Position numbers and translations under genes: made by a program
Shown: positions 35,501 through 43,535 of the stretch, one piece after another
Layout: every line of letters starts with the position of its first letter
Numbering within the stretch: the first letter of the stretch is position 1
Source of the DNA: Sphingopyxis sp. RIFCSPHIGHO2_12_FULL_65_19
Lineage (GTDB): Bacteria > Pseudomonadota > Alphaproteobacteria > Sphingomonadales > Sphingomonadaceae
Reading direction: 5' to 3'
DNA: 43,597 nucleotides
Assembly (NCBI RefSeq): GCF_001830555.1
Contig: NZ_MIAM01000002.1
Span: 1-43,597 of the forward strand
The notes under the pieces: generated by a model
Databases searched by the model: none
Seen by the model: only the letters and a program-made list of their open reading frames with translations
What the model was told of the DNA's origin: nothing

Positions 35501-35769
35501 ACCGATTTATCCGGGAAGGAGCCGATATCCTCGGCGGTGATCGAATCGACCACGGTGTCGGCGTTGCGTTTGCGGTTCTGCGCCGATTCGAGGTTGGCGC
35601 GAATGCCCGTGACGATGATGTCATCGGCACTTTCCTCATCGGCCGGCGCCGGGGCGACCGTGTCCTGCGCGGCGGCAGGGAGAGTGATCGCGCTCGCCAG
35701 CGCAGCGCCACAGATTCCCTGCAGCAGACCGCGGCGAAGTCGATATGTAGTAGCAGGCCCCTTGTTCAT
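32551..35769 (-). CDS. TonB-dependent receptor, chitooligosaccharide type (inferred)
   Basis: Large outer-membrane receptor of 1072 residues, the length of the Xanthomonas-Caulobacter TBDR group that imports oligosaccharides. A signal peptide covers about 1-34. The TonB box is DDIIVTGIRANLESAQ. The plug has SFPDKSVAEALQRVPGITV and GGIDTYKNQTADLIEGGIAGTVNLRT. The barrel ends MGVRLNF. ATG 35769 was preferred over an upstream in-frame codon (35811) because GGGGGAAACA precedes it and the signal peptide follows. It diverges from nagX across a region with two candidate GntR operators, so chitin or GlcNAc oligomers are the likely substrate (inference). Confidence 0.9.
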   Translation of the reverse strand: MNKGPATTYRLRRGLLQGICGAALASAITLPAAAQDTVAPAPADEESADDIIVTGIRANLESAQNRKRNADTVVDSITAEDIGSFPDKSVAEALQRVPGITVVRFAGTDDTSHFSAEPSGVIVRGLNQVRSEFNGRDTFSANSSRGLSWQDISPELLGGIDTYKNQTADLIEGGIAGTVNLRTRVPFDQDGRLISISIKNTYGDIAQKSTPEFSGIISDRWQTGIGEIGLMLNGAYSHAKTSSQGVQFERMGIFDGVFGPGKQYIPSGIFMRENEYDRKRYGAAAAFQWRSNDETMQLTGQYNRSQYNNSWREYAVFSATFYGDLYGQPSDYTFGDASLVSPLQGTAPFTFDDDGNFQSGWWSAMRPYVGEGNDNLGLGVNENGQAFFNRCYAWEGCTNDRRAPQVDTAANALRNKQITQDFGLNFRWDVTDRVRLTLDGQYVDASVSNYNASVTSRSYANTFVDLTGKYPTLAFTPNTADNINLSAGGLTNPNNYHFYSVTDHTEDSDGKEVALRADLEYDVDSSWLSAIKVGARYADRDQTVRWGAYNWANISNTWTYTQASYFNTDSPVYPAGATEMHTFGSDFFAGNQMNHQSFMFFNMDKLANREDLAATLGRPSIGVGDYYPVCSNQGYRAGETVTGKYGCYLPSEVLKVGERTMSAYAMAKFGGDGLAIGNIGISGNLGVRLVWTRNDTQGATTFANPFTASQLTCDRAVVDGLPTATSGCVVTANELAFNNGATVADTTKVNHFHALPSFNVKFDLTDKLVSRFAYSRAMSRPDFGLLRNFLTINRLSPNLNDFSDPNVTRNSAGEAIAYDWQYTGKSGNPGLKPMTADQFDLTLEYYFGKSSSFTATGFYKKFYNYIQAGQFSLELNNGGVTETVRLDRPVNGDGAKIYGAEFAFQTFFDFLPAPFDGFGVQANYTYVKNNGIETVNLTNETAGGTAGGGITYEDSTVKPDALEGISKHSYNLVGMYEKGPVSARVAYNWRSKYLVTAIDCCVGFPIWQKSTGYLDASLRLRATERIEFILEATNLLGTDTVLMQQVDSDGLLKPNAWFKNDRRYQMGVRLNF

Positions 35770-35814
35770 TCTTGTTTCCCCCATCCAGCCGGGTCCAGAT
35801 TGCCTTCCCACAAT

Positions 35815-35829
35815 CTATATAAGACCAAT
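35815..35829. promoter_or_regulatory. Candidate GlcNAc-regulon operator, TBDR/nagX site 1
   Basis: CTATATAAGACCAAT is identical in 14 of 15 bases to CTATATAATACCAAT at the nagB promoter (37065-37079). It lies 46 bases before the TBDR start codon and 116 before nagX. Confidence 0.5.
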
Positions 35830-35836
35830 TGCGTCC

Positions 35837-35854
35837 TTGGACTATTACCAATAG
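35837..35854. promoter_or_regulatory. Candidate GlcNAc-regulon operator, TBDR/nagX site 2
   Basis: TTGG and CCAA face each other with ATTACCAATAG at the right side, about 22 bases from site 1 (two helical turns). The TTGG/CCAA arms resemble the DasR/NagR-type operator architecture of UTRA regulators, though the spacer here is 7 rather than 6 bases. Confidence 0.4.
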
Positions 35855-35944
35855 ACTACAAATCCAACGCGCTGTCCATTGCAAATTTATGGCGGTGCAA
35901 AGATGTTGTCCGAAGGGGCGGCGGCGACGGGGGGAGACAGGGCC

Positions 35945-37027
35945 ATGCGGTTGATTTCACTTGATGTGCTCAGGGGGCTGACGGTCGCCGGAATGATCCT
36001 GGTGAACTCGGCGGCGGCGATGAAATATGGCGCCGAGGCGAATGTCGCGCCGATCCTGCTGCACGTCAGTTGGGACGGCCTGACGCTTGCCGACCTTGTT
36101 TTCCCAGGGTTTTTGACGATGGTGGGGATCGCGATCCCCTTTTCGATGCGCGATGCAAAGCTGGATGCCGCACAGCGCCGCCACATCCTCGGCCGGACGG
36201 GGCGCCTGCTCCTGCTCGGCTTCATCCTCAGCAATCTTTACTGGTTCACCAGCTTTGCATCGGGCGACTGGCGCCTGTTCGGGGTCTTGCAGCGAATCGG
36301 GCTCGTCTATGGCGCCTGCGCGCTGCTGTTCCTGCTTGCAGGGTCGCGGGCGCGGATGGTCATCGCGGCAGCGATTCTCGTCGCCTACTGGCCGCTCGCG
36401 CTGCTCCCCTCGCTCGACGGAGTCGCAACCGACCTGTGGGTCCGCGGACATAATTTTATTGCCTCGGTCGATCGGCTACTTCTTGGCAACCACCTGTATG
36501 TGAAGGGGCCAGAAGGCTATGATCCCGAAGGGATTTTCGGCACCTTCCCCGCCATCGCACAAGGCCTGATCGGGGTTGCGATCGGTGAGCTTCTGATTCG
36601 CCGCAGCGGCCCGGCCGGGCGCCAGCTCGCGGTGATCGGCGCTGCCATGCTGGCGCTCGGCGGTATCTGGAGTTTCGCGTTCCCGATCGTCAAGGACATC
36701 TGGTCGAGCAGCTTCGTGCTCGTCACCAGCGGCATCACGATCCTCGCGCTCGCGCTGCTCCACCACCGGCTCGACCGCGAAGGCCGCACGCCGGGTGTCG
36801 CCGCCACCGCGATGCTGGCCTTTGGCGCCAATGCGATCGCGGCCTACACGCTGCATCAGGTCACCGCGGGCGTCGTGACGTGGGACCTGTTGCTGCTGCC
36901 GTTTCGCGCGCTGCGCGAAACGCTGGGCGACCCCGCGGCCTCGCTGCTGCCCGTGCTTCTTTATATGCTGCTCATCTGGGGCGCGATGGAATGGCTGCGC
37001 CGCAAGGGCTGGATCATCAAAATCTGA
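35945..37027 (+). CDS. nagX: NagX, heparan-alpha-glucosaminide N-acetyltransferase-like membrane protein
   Basis: Polytopic inner-membrane protein of 360 residues with about ten hydrophobic segments. The opening RLISLDVLRGLTVAGMILVN and the WDGLTLADLVFPGFLTMVGIAIPFS block are the family signature (COG4299). NagX genes recur in bacterial GlcNAc regulons and the human relative acetylates glucosamine ends across a membrane; the bacterial role (acetylation or transport of chitin sugars) is not settled. ATG 35945 has GGGGGAG eight bases upstream and gives the usual N-terminus; ATG 35903 or TTG 35879 are possible. It is followed 94 bases later by nagB, which has its own promoter. Confidence 0.85.
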   Translation: MRLISLDVLRGLTVAGMILVNSAAAMKYGAEANVAPILLHVSWDGLTLADLVFPGFLTMVGIAIPFSMRDAKLDAAQRRHILGRTGRLLLLGFILSNLYWFTSFASGDWRLFGVLQRIGLVYGACALLFLLAGSRARMVIAAAILVAYWPLALLPSLDGVATDLWVRGHNFIASVDRLLLGNHLYVKGPEGYDPEGIFGTFPAIAQGLIGVAIGELLIRRSGPAGRQLAVIGAAMLALGGIWSFAFPIVKDIWSSSFVLVTSGITILALALLHHRLDREGRTPGVAATAMLAFGANAIAAYTLHQVTAGVVTWDLLLLPFRALRETLGDPAASLLPVLLYMLLIWGAMEWLRRKGWIIKI

Positions 37028-37045
37028 TCGCCCCGAACATACATC

Positions 37046-37079
37046 TTGATGAGACATATATAACCTATATAATACCAAT
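37046..37079 (+). promoter_or_regulatory. nagB promoter with overlapping operator
   Basis: TTGATG (37046-37051) and a perfect TATAAT (37068-37073) are spaced 16 bases apart. The motif CTATATAATACCAAT (37065-37079) covers the -10 box, so a bound repressor would block RNA polymerase directly. It lies 43 bases before the nagB start. Confidence 0.55.
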
Positions 37080-37121
37080 ATATCGTGTGACGGCGTGTCA
37101 CCGATCCGGAGACCATATCCC

Positions 37122-38159
37122 ATGATGCCGAACGCCGCAGAAGACGGACGACAGACGCTGATGGAGCGGGAGGCCGGCGAGGCTGCGGCGGCTGTCGCGG
37201 CGATGCTCGCCGCCAATCGCGCGGCGTTTGCGGCGATCGGCGAGCGCCTGCGCGCTGCCCCGCCGGTCGCGGTCGTCACCTGCGCGCGCGGATCGTCGGA
37301 TCATGCCGCGACCTATGCGAAATATCTGATCGAGACGATGACGGGGACGCCGACGGCGTCGGCCGCCCTGTCGATCGCGTCGCTCTATGACGCACCGGCC
37401 GTCGCCGGGAACCGCCTGTGCCTGGCGATTTCGCAGTCGGGAAAAAGCCCTGACCTGCTGGCCGCCGTCGAACAGCAACGCAGCGCCGGCGCCTTCGTCG
37501 TTGCGCTGGTCAATGCCAAAGGCGCGCCGCTTGCCGAGCTGGCCGACGTCGTCATCCCGCTGTCGGCGGGAACCGAACGGTCGGTCGCGGCGACGAAATC
37601 CTATATCGCCTCGCTCGCCGCGATTGCGGCGCTCGTCGCAGCATGGGCCAGGGACGCGGCGCTCGAAAACGCGCTCACGCGCCTTCCCGCTCAGCTCGCA
37701 CGCGCCTTTGCGCTCGACTGGTCGCCCGCCATCACCGCCTTTCGCGGCGCGAACAACCTGTTCGTCCTGGGTCGCGGCTATGGCCTTGGCGCCGCGCAGG
37801 AAGCCGCGCTCAAGTTCAAGGAAACCTCCGGGCTCCACGCCGAAAGCTTCAGCGCCGCCGAAGTGCGCCACGGTCCGATGGCGATTGTCGGCGACGCGTT
37901 CCACGTGCTGGCGCTTGGCGGCACCGACCGCGCGGCGGCAAGCGTGCGCGACGCTGCGGCGGAGTTCCGCGGGCGGGGCGCGACGGTGCTGCTCGCCGAT
38001 TCGCAAGGCGGCGAGCTACCCGCGATCGCGGACCATCCCGCGATCGAGCCGATCCTGATGATCCAGAGCTTCTATCGCATGGCGAGCGCCCTGGCGCTCG
38101 CCCGCGGCCACAACCCCGACTCGCCTCCGCATCTCAACAAGGTTACCGAGACCCTATGA
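37122..38159 (+). CDS. nagB: SIS-type glucosamine-6-phosphate deaminase (NagB-II)
   Basis: Converts glucosamine-6-P to fructose-6-P and ammonia. The protein has 345 residues with two SIS sugar-isomerase domains (about 45-165 and 200-335) and no glutaminase domain, as in NagB-II/AgaS-like enzymes and unlike GlmS. Marks are VVTCARGSSDHAA, CLAISQSGKSPD, TERSVAATKSYIA, ALKFKETSGLHAESFSAAEVRHGP and the C-terminal HNPDSPPHLNKVTETL. ATG 37122 or 37125 follows GGAG by about 10 bases. It overlaps nagA by ATGA. Genome neighbours make the deaminase role firm. Confidence 0.93.
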   Translation: MMPNAAEDGRQTLMEREAGEAAAAVAAMLAANRAAFAAIGERLRAAPPVAVVTCARGSSDHAATYAKYLIETMTGTPTASAALSIASLYDAPAVAGNRLCLAISQSGKSPDLLAAVEQQRSAGAFVVALVNAKGAPLAELADVVIPLSAGTERSVAATKSYIASLAAIAALVAAWARDAALENALTRLPAQLARAFALDWSPAITAFRGANNLFVLGRGYGLGAAQEAALKFKETSGLHAESFSAAEVRHGPMAIVGDAFHVLALGGTDRAAASVRDAAAEFRGRGATVLLADSQGGELPAIADHPAIEPILMIQSFYRMASALALARGHNPDSPPHLNKVTETL

Positions 38160-39322
38160 TCTTTCGTTTCCACAACGGCCGGATCGCCCTGCCCGCCGAT
38201 GCCGTCGGCGCAGCGGATGTCGTCGTCGCCGACGGCATCGTCACCGCGGTGACCGCCATGGGCACGGCGCCCGCCGACCACGCGATCGACCTGGGCGGAG
38301 GCTGGTTGCTGCCGGGCTTCATCGACACGCAGGTCAATGGCGGCGGCGGGGTGCTGTTCAACGACCAGGTCGACGTCGACGCGATCGGTGCGATCGGCGC
38401 CGCGCACGCCCGCTTCGGCACCACCGCATTCCTGCCAACGCTGATCAGCGATACGCCCGCGCAGATCGCCGCCGCGCTCGCCGCGGTCGATACCGCGATC
38501 GAACAAGGGGTGCCGGGGGTCGTCGGCATTCATATCGAGGGGCCGTTCATCAATGAGGTGAAGCGCGGCATCCACGAAGCGCATCGCATCCGCCGCCTCG
38601 ACGCCGACATACTCGCGACGCTCACCGCGCCGCATCGCGGGCGCGTCATGCTGACGCTCGCCCCCGAACTGTGCGACGAAGAGGATATTCGCACCCTTGT
38701 CCGCCACTGCGTGATCGTCAGCGCGGGGCACAGCGACGCGACCTATGACGAGGCACAGCGCGCGATCGCCGCGGGATTGTCGGGATTCACCCATTTGTTC
38801 AATGCGATGTCGCCGCTCCACCACCGCAATCCCGGTGCGGTCGGGGCAGCGTTCGATTCGGACAGCTATTGCGGCTTGATCGTCGACGACGTCCACCTCC
38901 ACCCGGCAGTCGTCCGGCTCGCGATCCGGGCGAAGGGCGCACGGCGCATCATGCTGGTTACCGACGCCATGCCCAGTGTCGGAACCGATGTCAGCGAGTT
39001 CACCCTGCAAGGCAAGCGCATCGCGGTGAAGGACGGCGTGTGTATTTTCGAGGACGGCACGCTCGCGGGCACGCACCTCGACATGGCATCGGCGCTGCGC
39101 AAGACGGTCGAGGTCACCGGCCTGCCGGTGCTCGACGTATCGACGATGGCGAGTGCGACGCCCGCCGCCTTCCTGTCGATGGAGGATCGCATGGGCGCGA
39201 TCGCTCCGGGGCGGCGCGCCGACTGGGTCTGGCTGGATGCCGCGCTGGAACCGCGCGCGACGTGGATCGGCGGACGGATCGTTGCCGAAACCACGCCGGA
39301 CCTTGCCCACGCTGCACAATGA
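38156..39322 (+). CDS. nagA: N-acetylglucosamine-6-phosphate deacetylase
   Basis: Removes acetate from GlcNAc-6-P to give GlcN-6-P. The protein has 388 residues of the amidohydrolase superfamily. The metal and catalytic positions are seen: Glu128 (HIEGPF), His192 (AGHSDA), His213 (THLFNAM) and Asp270 (LVTDAM). The entry motif reads DTQVNGGGG, with the Gln/Asn usual for NagA in place of the HxH of other amidohydrolases. The start overlaps the nagB stop; a longer frame from 37643 is overlap only. A 46-base gap with a small hairpin precedes nagF. Confidence 0.95.
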   Translation: MIFRFHNGRIALPADAVGAADVVVADGIVTAVTAMGTAPADHAIDLGGGWLLPGFIDTQVNGGGGVLFNDQVDVDAIGAIGAAHARFGTTAFLPTLISDTPAQIAAALAAVDTAIEQGVPGVVGIHIEGPFINEVKRGIHEAHRIRRLDADILATLTAPHRGRVMLTLAPELCDEEDIRTLVRHCVIVSAGHSDATYDEAQRAIAAGLSGFTHLFNAMSPLHHRNPGAVGAAFDSDSYCGLIVDDVHLHPAVVRLAIRAKGARRIMLVTDAMPSVGTDVSEFTLQGKRIAVKDGVCIFEDGTLAGTHLDMASALRKTVEVTGLPVLDVSTMASATPAAFLSMEDRMGAIAPGRRADWVWLDAALEPRATWIGGRIVAETTPDLAHAAQ

Positions 39323-39326
39323 TAGA

Positions 39327-39347
39327 GGCCGCACGACAACCGCGGCC
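39327..39347. other. Small hairpin between nagA and nagF
   Basis: GGCCGC and GCGGCC pair around a 9-base loop, just after the nagA stop. No T-run follows. It may tune transcript stability; function not shown. Confidence 0.25.
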
Positions 39348-39368
39348 CATGTTTTGGGGATTAAAGCG

Positions 39369-41858
39369 ATGAGTCTGATCATCACCTCTCCGCTCAGAGG
39401 ATGGGCGACGACGCTGGACGGCGTTCCCGATCCGGTCTTTGCCCAGCGGATGATGGGCGACGGCGTCGCCATCCACCCCCTTGGCGACACGGTCGTCGCG
39501 CCGTTCGACGGCGAGGTGCTGACGCTCCACGATGCCGGCCACGCGGTGTCGCTGCGCAGCGCCGAGGGCGCCGAGATATTGATCCATATCGGGCTCGACA
39601 CGGTGATGCTGAAGGGTGAAGGTTTTACCGCGCTGGTTGCCGCGGGGCAGCGCGTATCACGCGGCGACCCGCTGATCCGCTTTGACCTCGACGCCGTCGC
39701 GCTGGCCGCAACCAGCCTGATCACGCCGGTGATCGTCACCAATGCCGAGGCTTTTGCCATCAGCCGCCGCACCACCGACTGCGCGATCGGCGCGTGCGAG
39801 GCATTGATGACGCTGGTGCCGGTGCAGGCCGAGGCGCGCCGCCGGTCGGACGACGGAACCATCGTCGAACAGACGGTCACGCTGTCGCTGCCGCACGGCA
39901 TCCACGCCCGCCCTGCGGCGCGGATCGGAGAGGTCGCGCGCGGGTTCGAGGCCGATGTGCATTTGATGAAAGACGGCAAACGCGGTGACGCGCGCAGCAC
40001 GGTCGCATTGCTCGCGCTCGGCACTGGCTTCGGCGATGACGTGGTGGTCCAGGCGCGCGGCGACGACGCCGAGGCGGCGCTGGCCGCCGTCGTCGCGTTG
40101 CTGGCGACCGACATGGGCGAAGGCAAACCCGTTGCAGCATCTGTCGTGCCGACGGCGACCGTTCCGCTTCGTGCTGGACAGATCGGCGGCGTCATCGCCT
40201 CCCCCGGCCTTGCCATCGGACCCGCGGCGCGGCTGCGCCAGGCGGAGATCGCAGTTGCGCGCGAAGGCGCGGGGGTCGCCGAAGAAGGCGCCGCGCTGCT
40301 CGCCGCGCGCGGCGCGGTCCGCGCGCGCATTGCGGCACGCGCCGATAGCGCGAGCGGCAGCATCGCGTCGGTGATGCAGGCCCATCTGGCGCTGATCGAC
40401 GACCCGGAATTGCTGGCCGCCGCCGAAAGCCGGATCGCCGCGGGCCATAGCGCGGGCTTTGCCTGGCGCGGTGCGACCCACGACCAGATCGCCGCGATCC
40501 GCGCCACGGGCAATGAACATCTGATCGAACGCGTCGACGACCTTGTCGACATCGAACGGCAATTGCTGTCGACGCTCACCGGCACGCCGATCGACGGCGC
40601 CGCAGTCGCGGCGGGCGCGATCGTCGTCGCCGACGACCTGCTGCCATCGCAACTTGTGACGATCGCGGCCGCGAAACCCGCGGGCATCTGCCTTGCACGC
40701 GGCGGACCGACCTCGCATGTCGCGATCCTGTGCGCGAGCATGGGGCTGCCTGCGCTCGTGGCGATGGGCGATGCGCTGGGCACCGTGGAGGACGGCACCC
40801 CCCTGTTGCTCGACGCCGAACTGGGCCATGTCAGCCCAAGCCCGTCCGCGGCCGACGCCGATGCCTTCACCGCGCGCCTGGCGCAGCGGGCGGCCCGGCG
40901 CGCGGCGGCACAAGCGGCGGCAAAGGATGCGTGCCACAGCGCCGACGGCACCCGCATCGAAATTTTCGCCAATATCGGAAGCGTCGAGGACGCGGCACTG
41001 GCGGCCGCACAGGGTGCCGAGGGGTCGGGCCTGGTGCGCAGCGAATTCTTGTTCCTGGGCCGCGACGCCGCGCCGTCGGAAGACGAGCAACATGCCGCCT
41101 ATCAAGCGATCGCCGACGCGTTGCCCGGCCAGCCGGTGATCGTCCGCCTGCTCGACATCGGCGGCGACAAACCGGCTGCCTTTATCCCGATCGAAACCGA
41201 GGAAAATCCGGCGCTGGGTCAACGAGGCGTTCGCGTCGCCCTCGCGCGGCCCGACCTGCTCGAAACGCAGCTTCGCGCAATCTTGCGCACCAGCCCGGCC
41301 GGCCAGTGCAAGATCATGATCCCGATGGTCGCAAGCATCGACGAAGTGCGGCAGGTGCGCCAAGTCGTCGAGCGGCTGCGCGGCGACTTGGGCATTGCGA
41401 CGCCGGTCGAGGTGGGGGTGATGGTCGAAACGCCCGCCGCTGCGATGACCGCCGACCTGCTCGCCGCCGAAGCCGATTTCCTGTCGATCGGCACCAACGA
41501 CCTGACGCAATATGTTCTCGCGATGGATCGCGGCAATCCGGCGGTCGCCGCCGGGGTCGATGCCATGCACCCCGCCGTGCTGCGGATGATCGGCGAAACC
41601 TGCCGCCTCGCCGCCGTCCATGATCGCTGGGTCGGAGTGTGCGGGGGCCTAGCCTCTGATCCCGCCGCTCTGCCGATCCTGATCGGGCTGGGCGTCACCG
41701 AACTTTCGGCGGTCCCCGGCTTCGTTGCCGAGGCGAAACAGATCGTGCGCGGCCTGACCTTGGCCGAGGCGCGCGCGCACGCCGAACTCGCGCTGCAATG
41801 CCGGTCGGCGGCAGAGGTTCGCGCGCTCGCCCGCGCGTTCGAGGAGACACGTCGATGA
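39369..41858 (+). CDS. nagF: PTS EIIA(Glc)-HPr-EI fusion (NagF)
   Basis: Carries phosphate from PEP to the GlcNAc permease in a single polypeptide of 829 residues. The EIIA-Glc domain (about 1-145) has the active His73 in ILIHIGLDT. HPr (about 165-250) has His179 in LPHGIHARPA. Enzyme I (about 270-829) has the phospho-histidine His450 in GGPTSH, RLLDIGGDKP, GTNDLTQY and Cys758 in CGGLASDP. All phosphorylation sites are intact, so no separate ptsH/ptsI is needed. ATG 39369 begins the EIIA domain; the longer frame from 39153 overlaps nagA. It overlaps nagE by ATGA. Confidence 0.95.
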   Translation: MSLIITSPLRGWATTLDGVPDPVFAQRMMGDGVAIHPLGDTVVAPFDGEVLTLHDAGHAVSLRSAEGAEILIHIGLDTVMLKGEGFTALVAAGQRVSRGDPLIRFDLDAVALAATSLITPVIVTNAEAFAISRRTTDCAIGACEALMTLVPVQAEARRRSDDGTIVEQTVTLSLPHGIHARPAARIGEVARGFEADVHLMKDGKRGDARSTVALLALGTGFGDDVVVQARGDDAEAALAAVVALLATDMGEGKPVAASVVPTATVPLRAGQIGGVIASPGLAIGPAARLRQAEIAVAREGAGVAEEGAALLAARGAVRARIAARADSASGSIASVMQAHLALIDDPELLAAAESRIAAGHSAGFAWRGATHDQIAAIRATGNEHLIERVDDLVDIERQLLSTLTGTPIDGAAVAAGAIVVADDLLPSQLVTIAAAKPAGICLARGGPTSHVAILCASMGLPALVAMGDALGTVEDGTPLLLDAELGHVSPSPSAADADAFTARLAQRAARRAAAQAAAKDACHSADGTRIEIFANIGSVEDAALAAAQGAEGSGLVRSEFLFLGRDAAPSEDEQHAAYQAIADALPGQPVIVRLLDIGGDKPAAFIPIETEENPALGQRGVRVALARPDLLETQLRAILRTSPAGQCKIMIPMVASIDEVRQVRQVVERLRGDLGIATPVEVGVMVETPAAAMTADLLAAEADFLSIGTNDLTQYVLAMDRGNPAVAAGVDAMHPAVLRMIGETCRLAAVHDRWVGVCGGLASDPAALPILIGLGVTELSAVPGFVAEAKQIVRGLTLAEARAHAELALQCRSAAEVRALARAFEETRR

Positions 41859-43534
41859 AGAAGATGCTTGAAGCCCTTCAGCCGCTCGGCCGCGCGCTGA
41901 TGCTGCCGATCGCGGTGCTGCCGATCGCCGGCCTGCTGCTGCGCATCGGCCAGCCGGACCTGCTCGACATCGCTTTCATCTCGGCCGCGGGCGCCGCGAT
42001 CTTCGACAATCTTGGCATCCTGTTCGCGATCGGAGTCGCGGTCGGCTTTGCGCGTGACGGCAATGGGGCTGCGGCGCTGGCCGGGGTGGTCTGCTATTTC
42101 GTCACCACGAACGGCGCGCAAACCTTTATGGTGGCGCCGCCCGACGTCGGCGCCGGGCTTCCCGAAGCCGCGGCGGCGCTGACCGCCAAGCAATGGGCCG
42201 TCGGGCTGATCGACCGGCTGGAAGTGCCCGTGGGCATAGTGTCCGGCCTGATCGCAGGGCATTTCTACAATCGCTTCGCGACGATCGCGCTCCCCGAATA
42301 TCTCGCCTTTTTTGGCGGCCGCCGTTTTGTGCCGATTGCCAGCGGGGTCGCCGGACTGCTCCTCGCGGCGCTGGTCGGTTACAGCTATGCCCATATCAGC
42401 GGCGCGATCGACACCGCCAGCCGCGCCGTTGTGGCGTCGGGAGAGATCGGCCTGTTCGTCTATGGCGCACTCAACCGGCTGCTGATCGTCACGGGGTTGC
42501 ACCACATCATCAATAATGCCGCCTGGTTTGTCGTCGGCGACTTTGAAGGGGCGACGGGTGACCTTCGCCGGTTCTTCGCGGGCGATCCCGATGCCGGCGC
42601 CTTCATGGCCGGCTTTTTTCCGGTGATGATGTTCGGCCTGCCCGCCGCGTGCCTCGCCATGTATCACGAAGCCCGGCCGGACCGGCGCAAGGCGGTCGGC
42701 GGGATGCTCTTTTCCCTCGCCTTCACCAGCTTCCTGACCGGGGTGACCGAACCGATCGAATTCACCTTCATGTTCGTCGCGCCTTTGCTCTACGCGATCC
42801 ATGCCCTGCTGACGGGCGCGTCGATGGCGCTGATGAACGCGCTCGACGTCAAGCTGGGCTTCGGTTTTTCGGCGGGATTGTTCGACTATGTCCTGAACTT
42901 CAGCCTTGCGACGCGGCCATGGCTGCTGGTGCCGATCGGCGCGGTTTATGCGCTTCTTTATTACGGCCTGTTCCGTTTCTTCATCCGCCGCTTTGACCTT
43001 GCCACGCCGGGGCGCGAGAAAGGCGACGTCGCCGGGACCGCCGTCCGCACGGCCGGAAGCGCGCGTGGAGAAGCCTTTGTCGGGGCGCTCGGCGGCGCCG
43101 CCAATCTGGTCAGCGTCGATGCCTGCACGACGCGCCTGCGACTGATCGTGGCCGACCAGCGCGCGATCGACGACGCCGCGCTGTCCGCGCTCGGTGCGCG
43201 CGGCATCATCCGCCCGTCGGAAAAGGCCGCGCAGGTCGTGTTGGGGCCGATCGCCGACCTGGTCGCAGAGGAAATTCGCGGAGCGCTTGCCGGCGGCGGA
43301 GCGGCGCGGACGGAGACAGCGTCGCCCGCGGCAGGCGGCAGCGCCGCCGTGCTTCCCGGCGAGCTTCTGGGCGCCCTGGGTGGAGAGGGGAATGTCCGCG
43401 GCGTCCACGCTCTCCACGGGCGCTATCGTGTCGAACTTGCCGACCCCACGCGCGTCGACGAAAGCGCGCTCGCCCGATTGACCCGCGGCATCGTGCGCCC
43501 GCAGCCCGGCGTCTGCCATATCCTGATGTCATAG
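41855..43534 (+). CDS. nagE: GlcNAc-specific PTS permease EIICB with extra degenerate IIB (NagE)
   Basis: Imports GlcNAc across the inner membrane while phosphorylating it. The IIC domain (about 1-380) shows the glucose-family features GLHHIINNAAW and TEPIEFTFMF. The IIB domain (about 403-478) has the phospho-cysteine Cys424 in VDACTTRLRL. A third part (about 500-559) repeats IIB in shortened form (LLGALGGEGNVRGVHALHGRYRVEL, given in two pieces as LLGALGGEGNVRG and VHALHGRYRVEL) with the cysteine replaced by Leu520. Ordinary IICB proteins end after one IIB. GGAG precedes the ATG within the end of nagF. Phosphate would come from NagF. Confidence 0.93.
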   Translation: MKKMLEALQPLGRALMLPIAVLPIAGLLLRIGQPDLLDIAFISAAGAAIFDNLGILFAIGVAVGFARDGNGAAALAGVVCYFVTTNGAQTFMVAPPDVGAGLPEAAAALTAKQWAVGLIDRLEVPVGIVSGLIAGHFYNRFATIALPEYLAFFGGRRFVPIASGVAGLLLAALVGYSYAHISGAIDTASRAVVASGEIGLFVYGALNRLLIVTGLHHIINNAAWFVVGDFEGATGDLRRFFAGDPDAGAFMAGFFPVMMFGLPAACLAMYHEARPDRRKAVGGMLFSLAFTSFLTGVTEPIEFTFMFVAPLLYAIHALLTGASMALMNALDVKLGFGFSAGLFDYVLNFSLATRPWLLVPIGAVYALLYYGLFRFFIRRFDLATPGREKGDVAGTAVRTAGSARGEAFVGALGGAANLVSVDACTTRLRLIVADQRAIDDAALSALGARGIIRPSEKAAQVVLGPIADLVAEEIRGALAGGGAARTETASPAAGGSAAVLPGELLGALGGEGNVRGVHALHGRYRVELADPTRVDESALARLTRGIVRPQPGVCHILMS

Positions 43535-43535
43535 G

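Noticed and set aside
32131-35964. A 1277-residue plus-strand open frame opposite the TBDR and halogenase copy 3
   Set aside because: It is a GC-rich antisense shadow: Arg/Ile/Asp-rich low-information protein with no recognisable domain, while the minus strand encodes a clear TBDR with signal peptide, plug and barrel.
38072-43519. Long minus-strand frames of 654-966 residues opposite nagA, nagF and nagE
   Set aside because: They mirror the codons of strongly conserved PTS and deacetylase genes and show no domain of their own.
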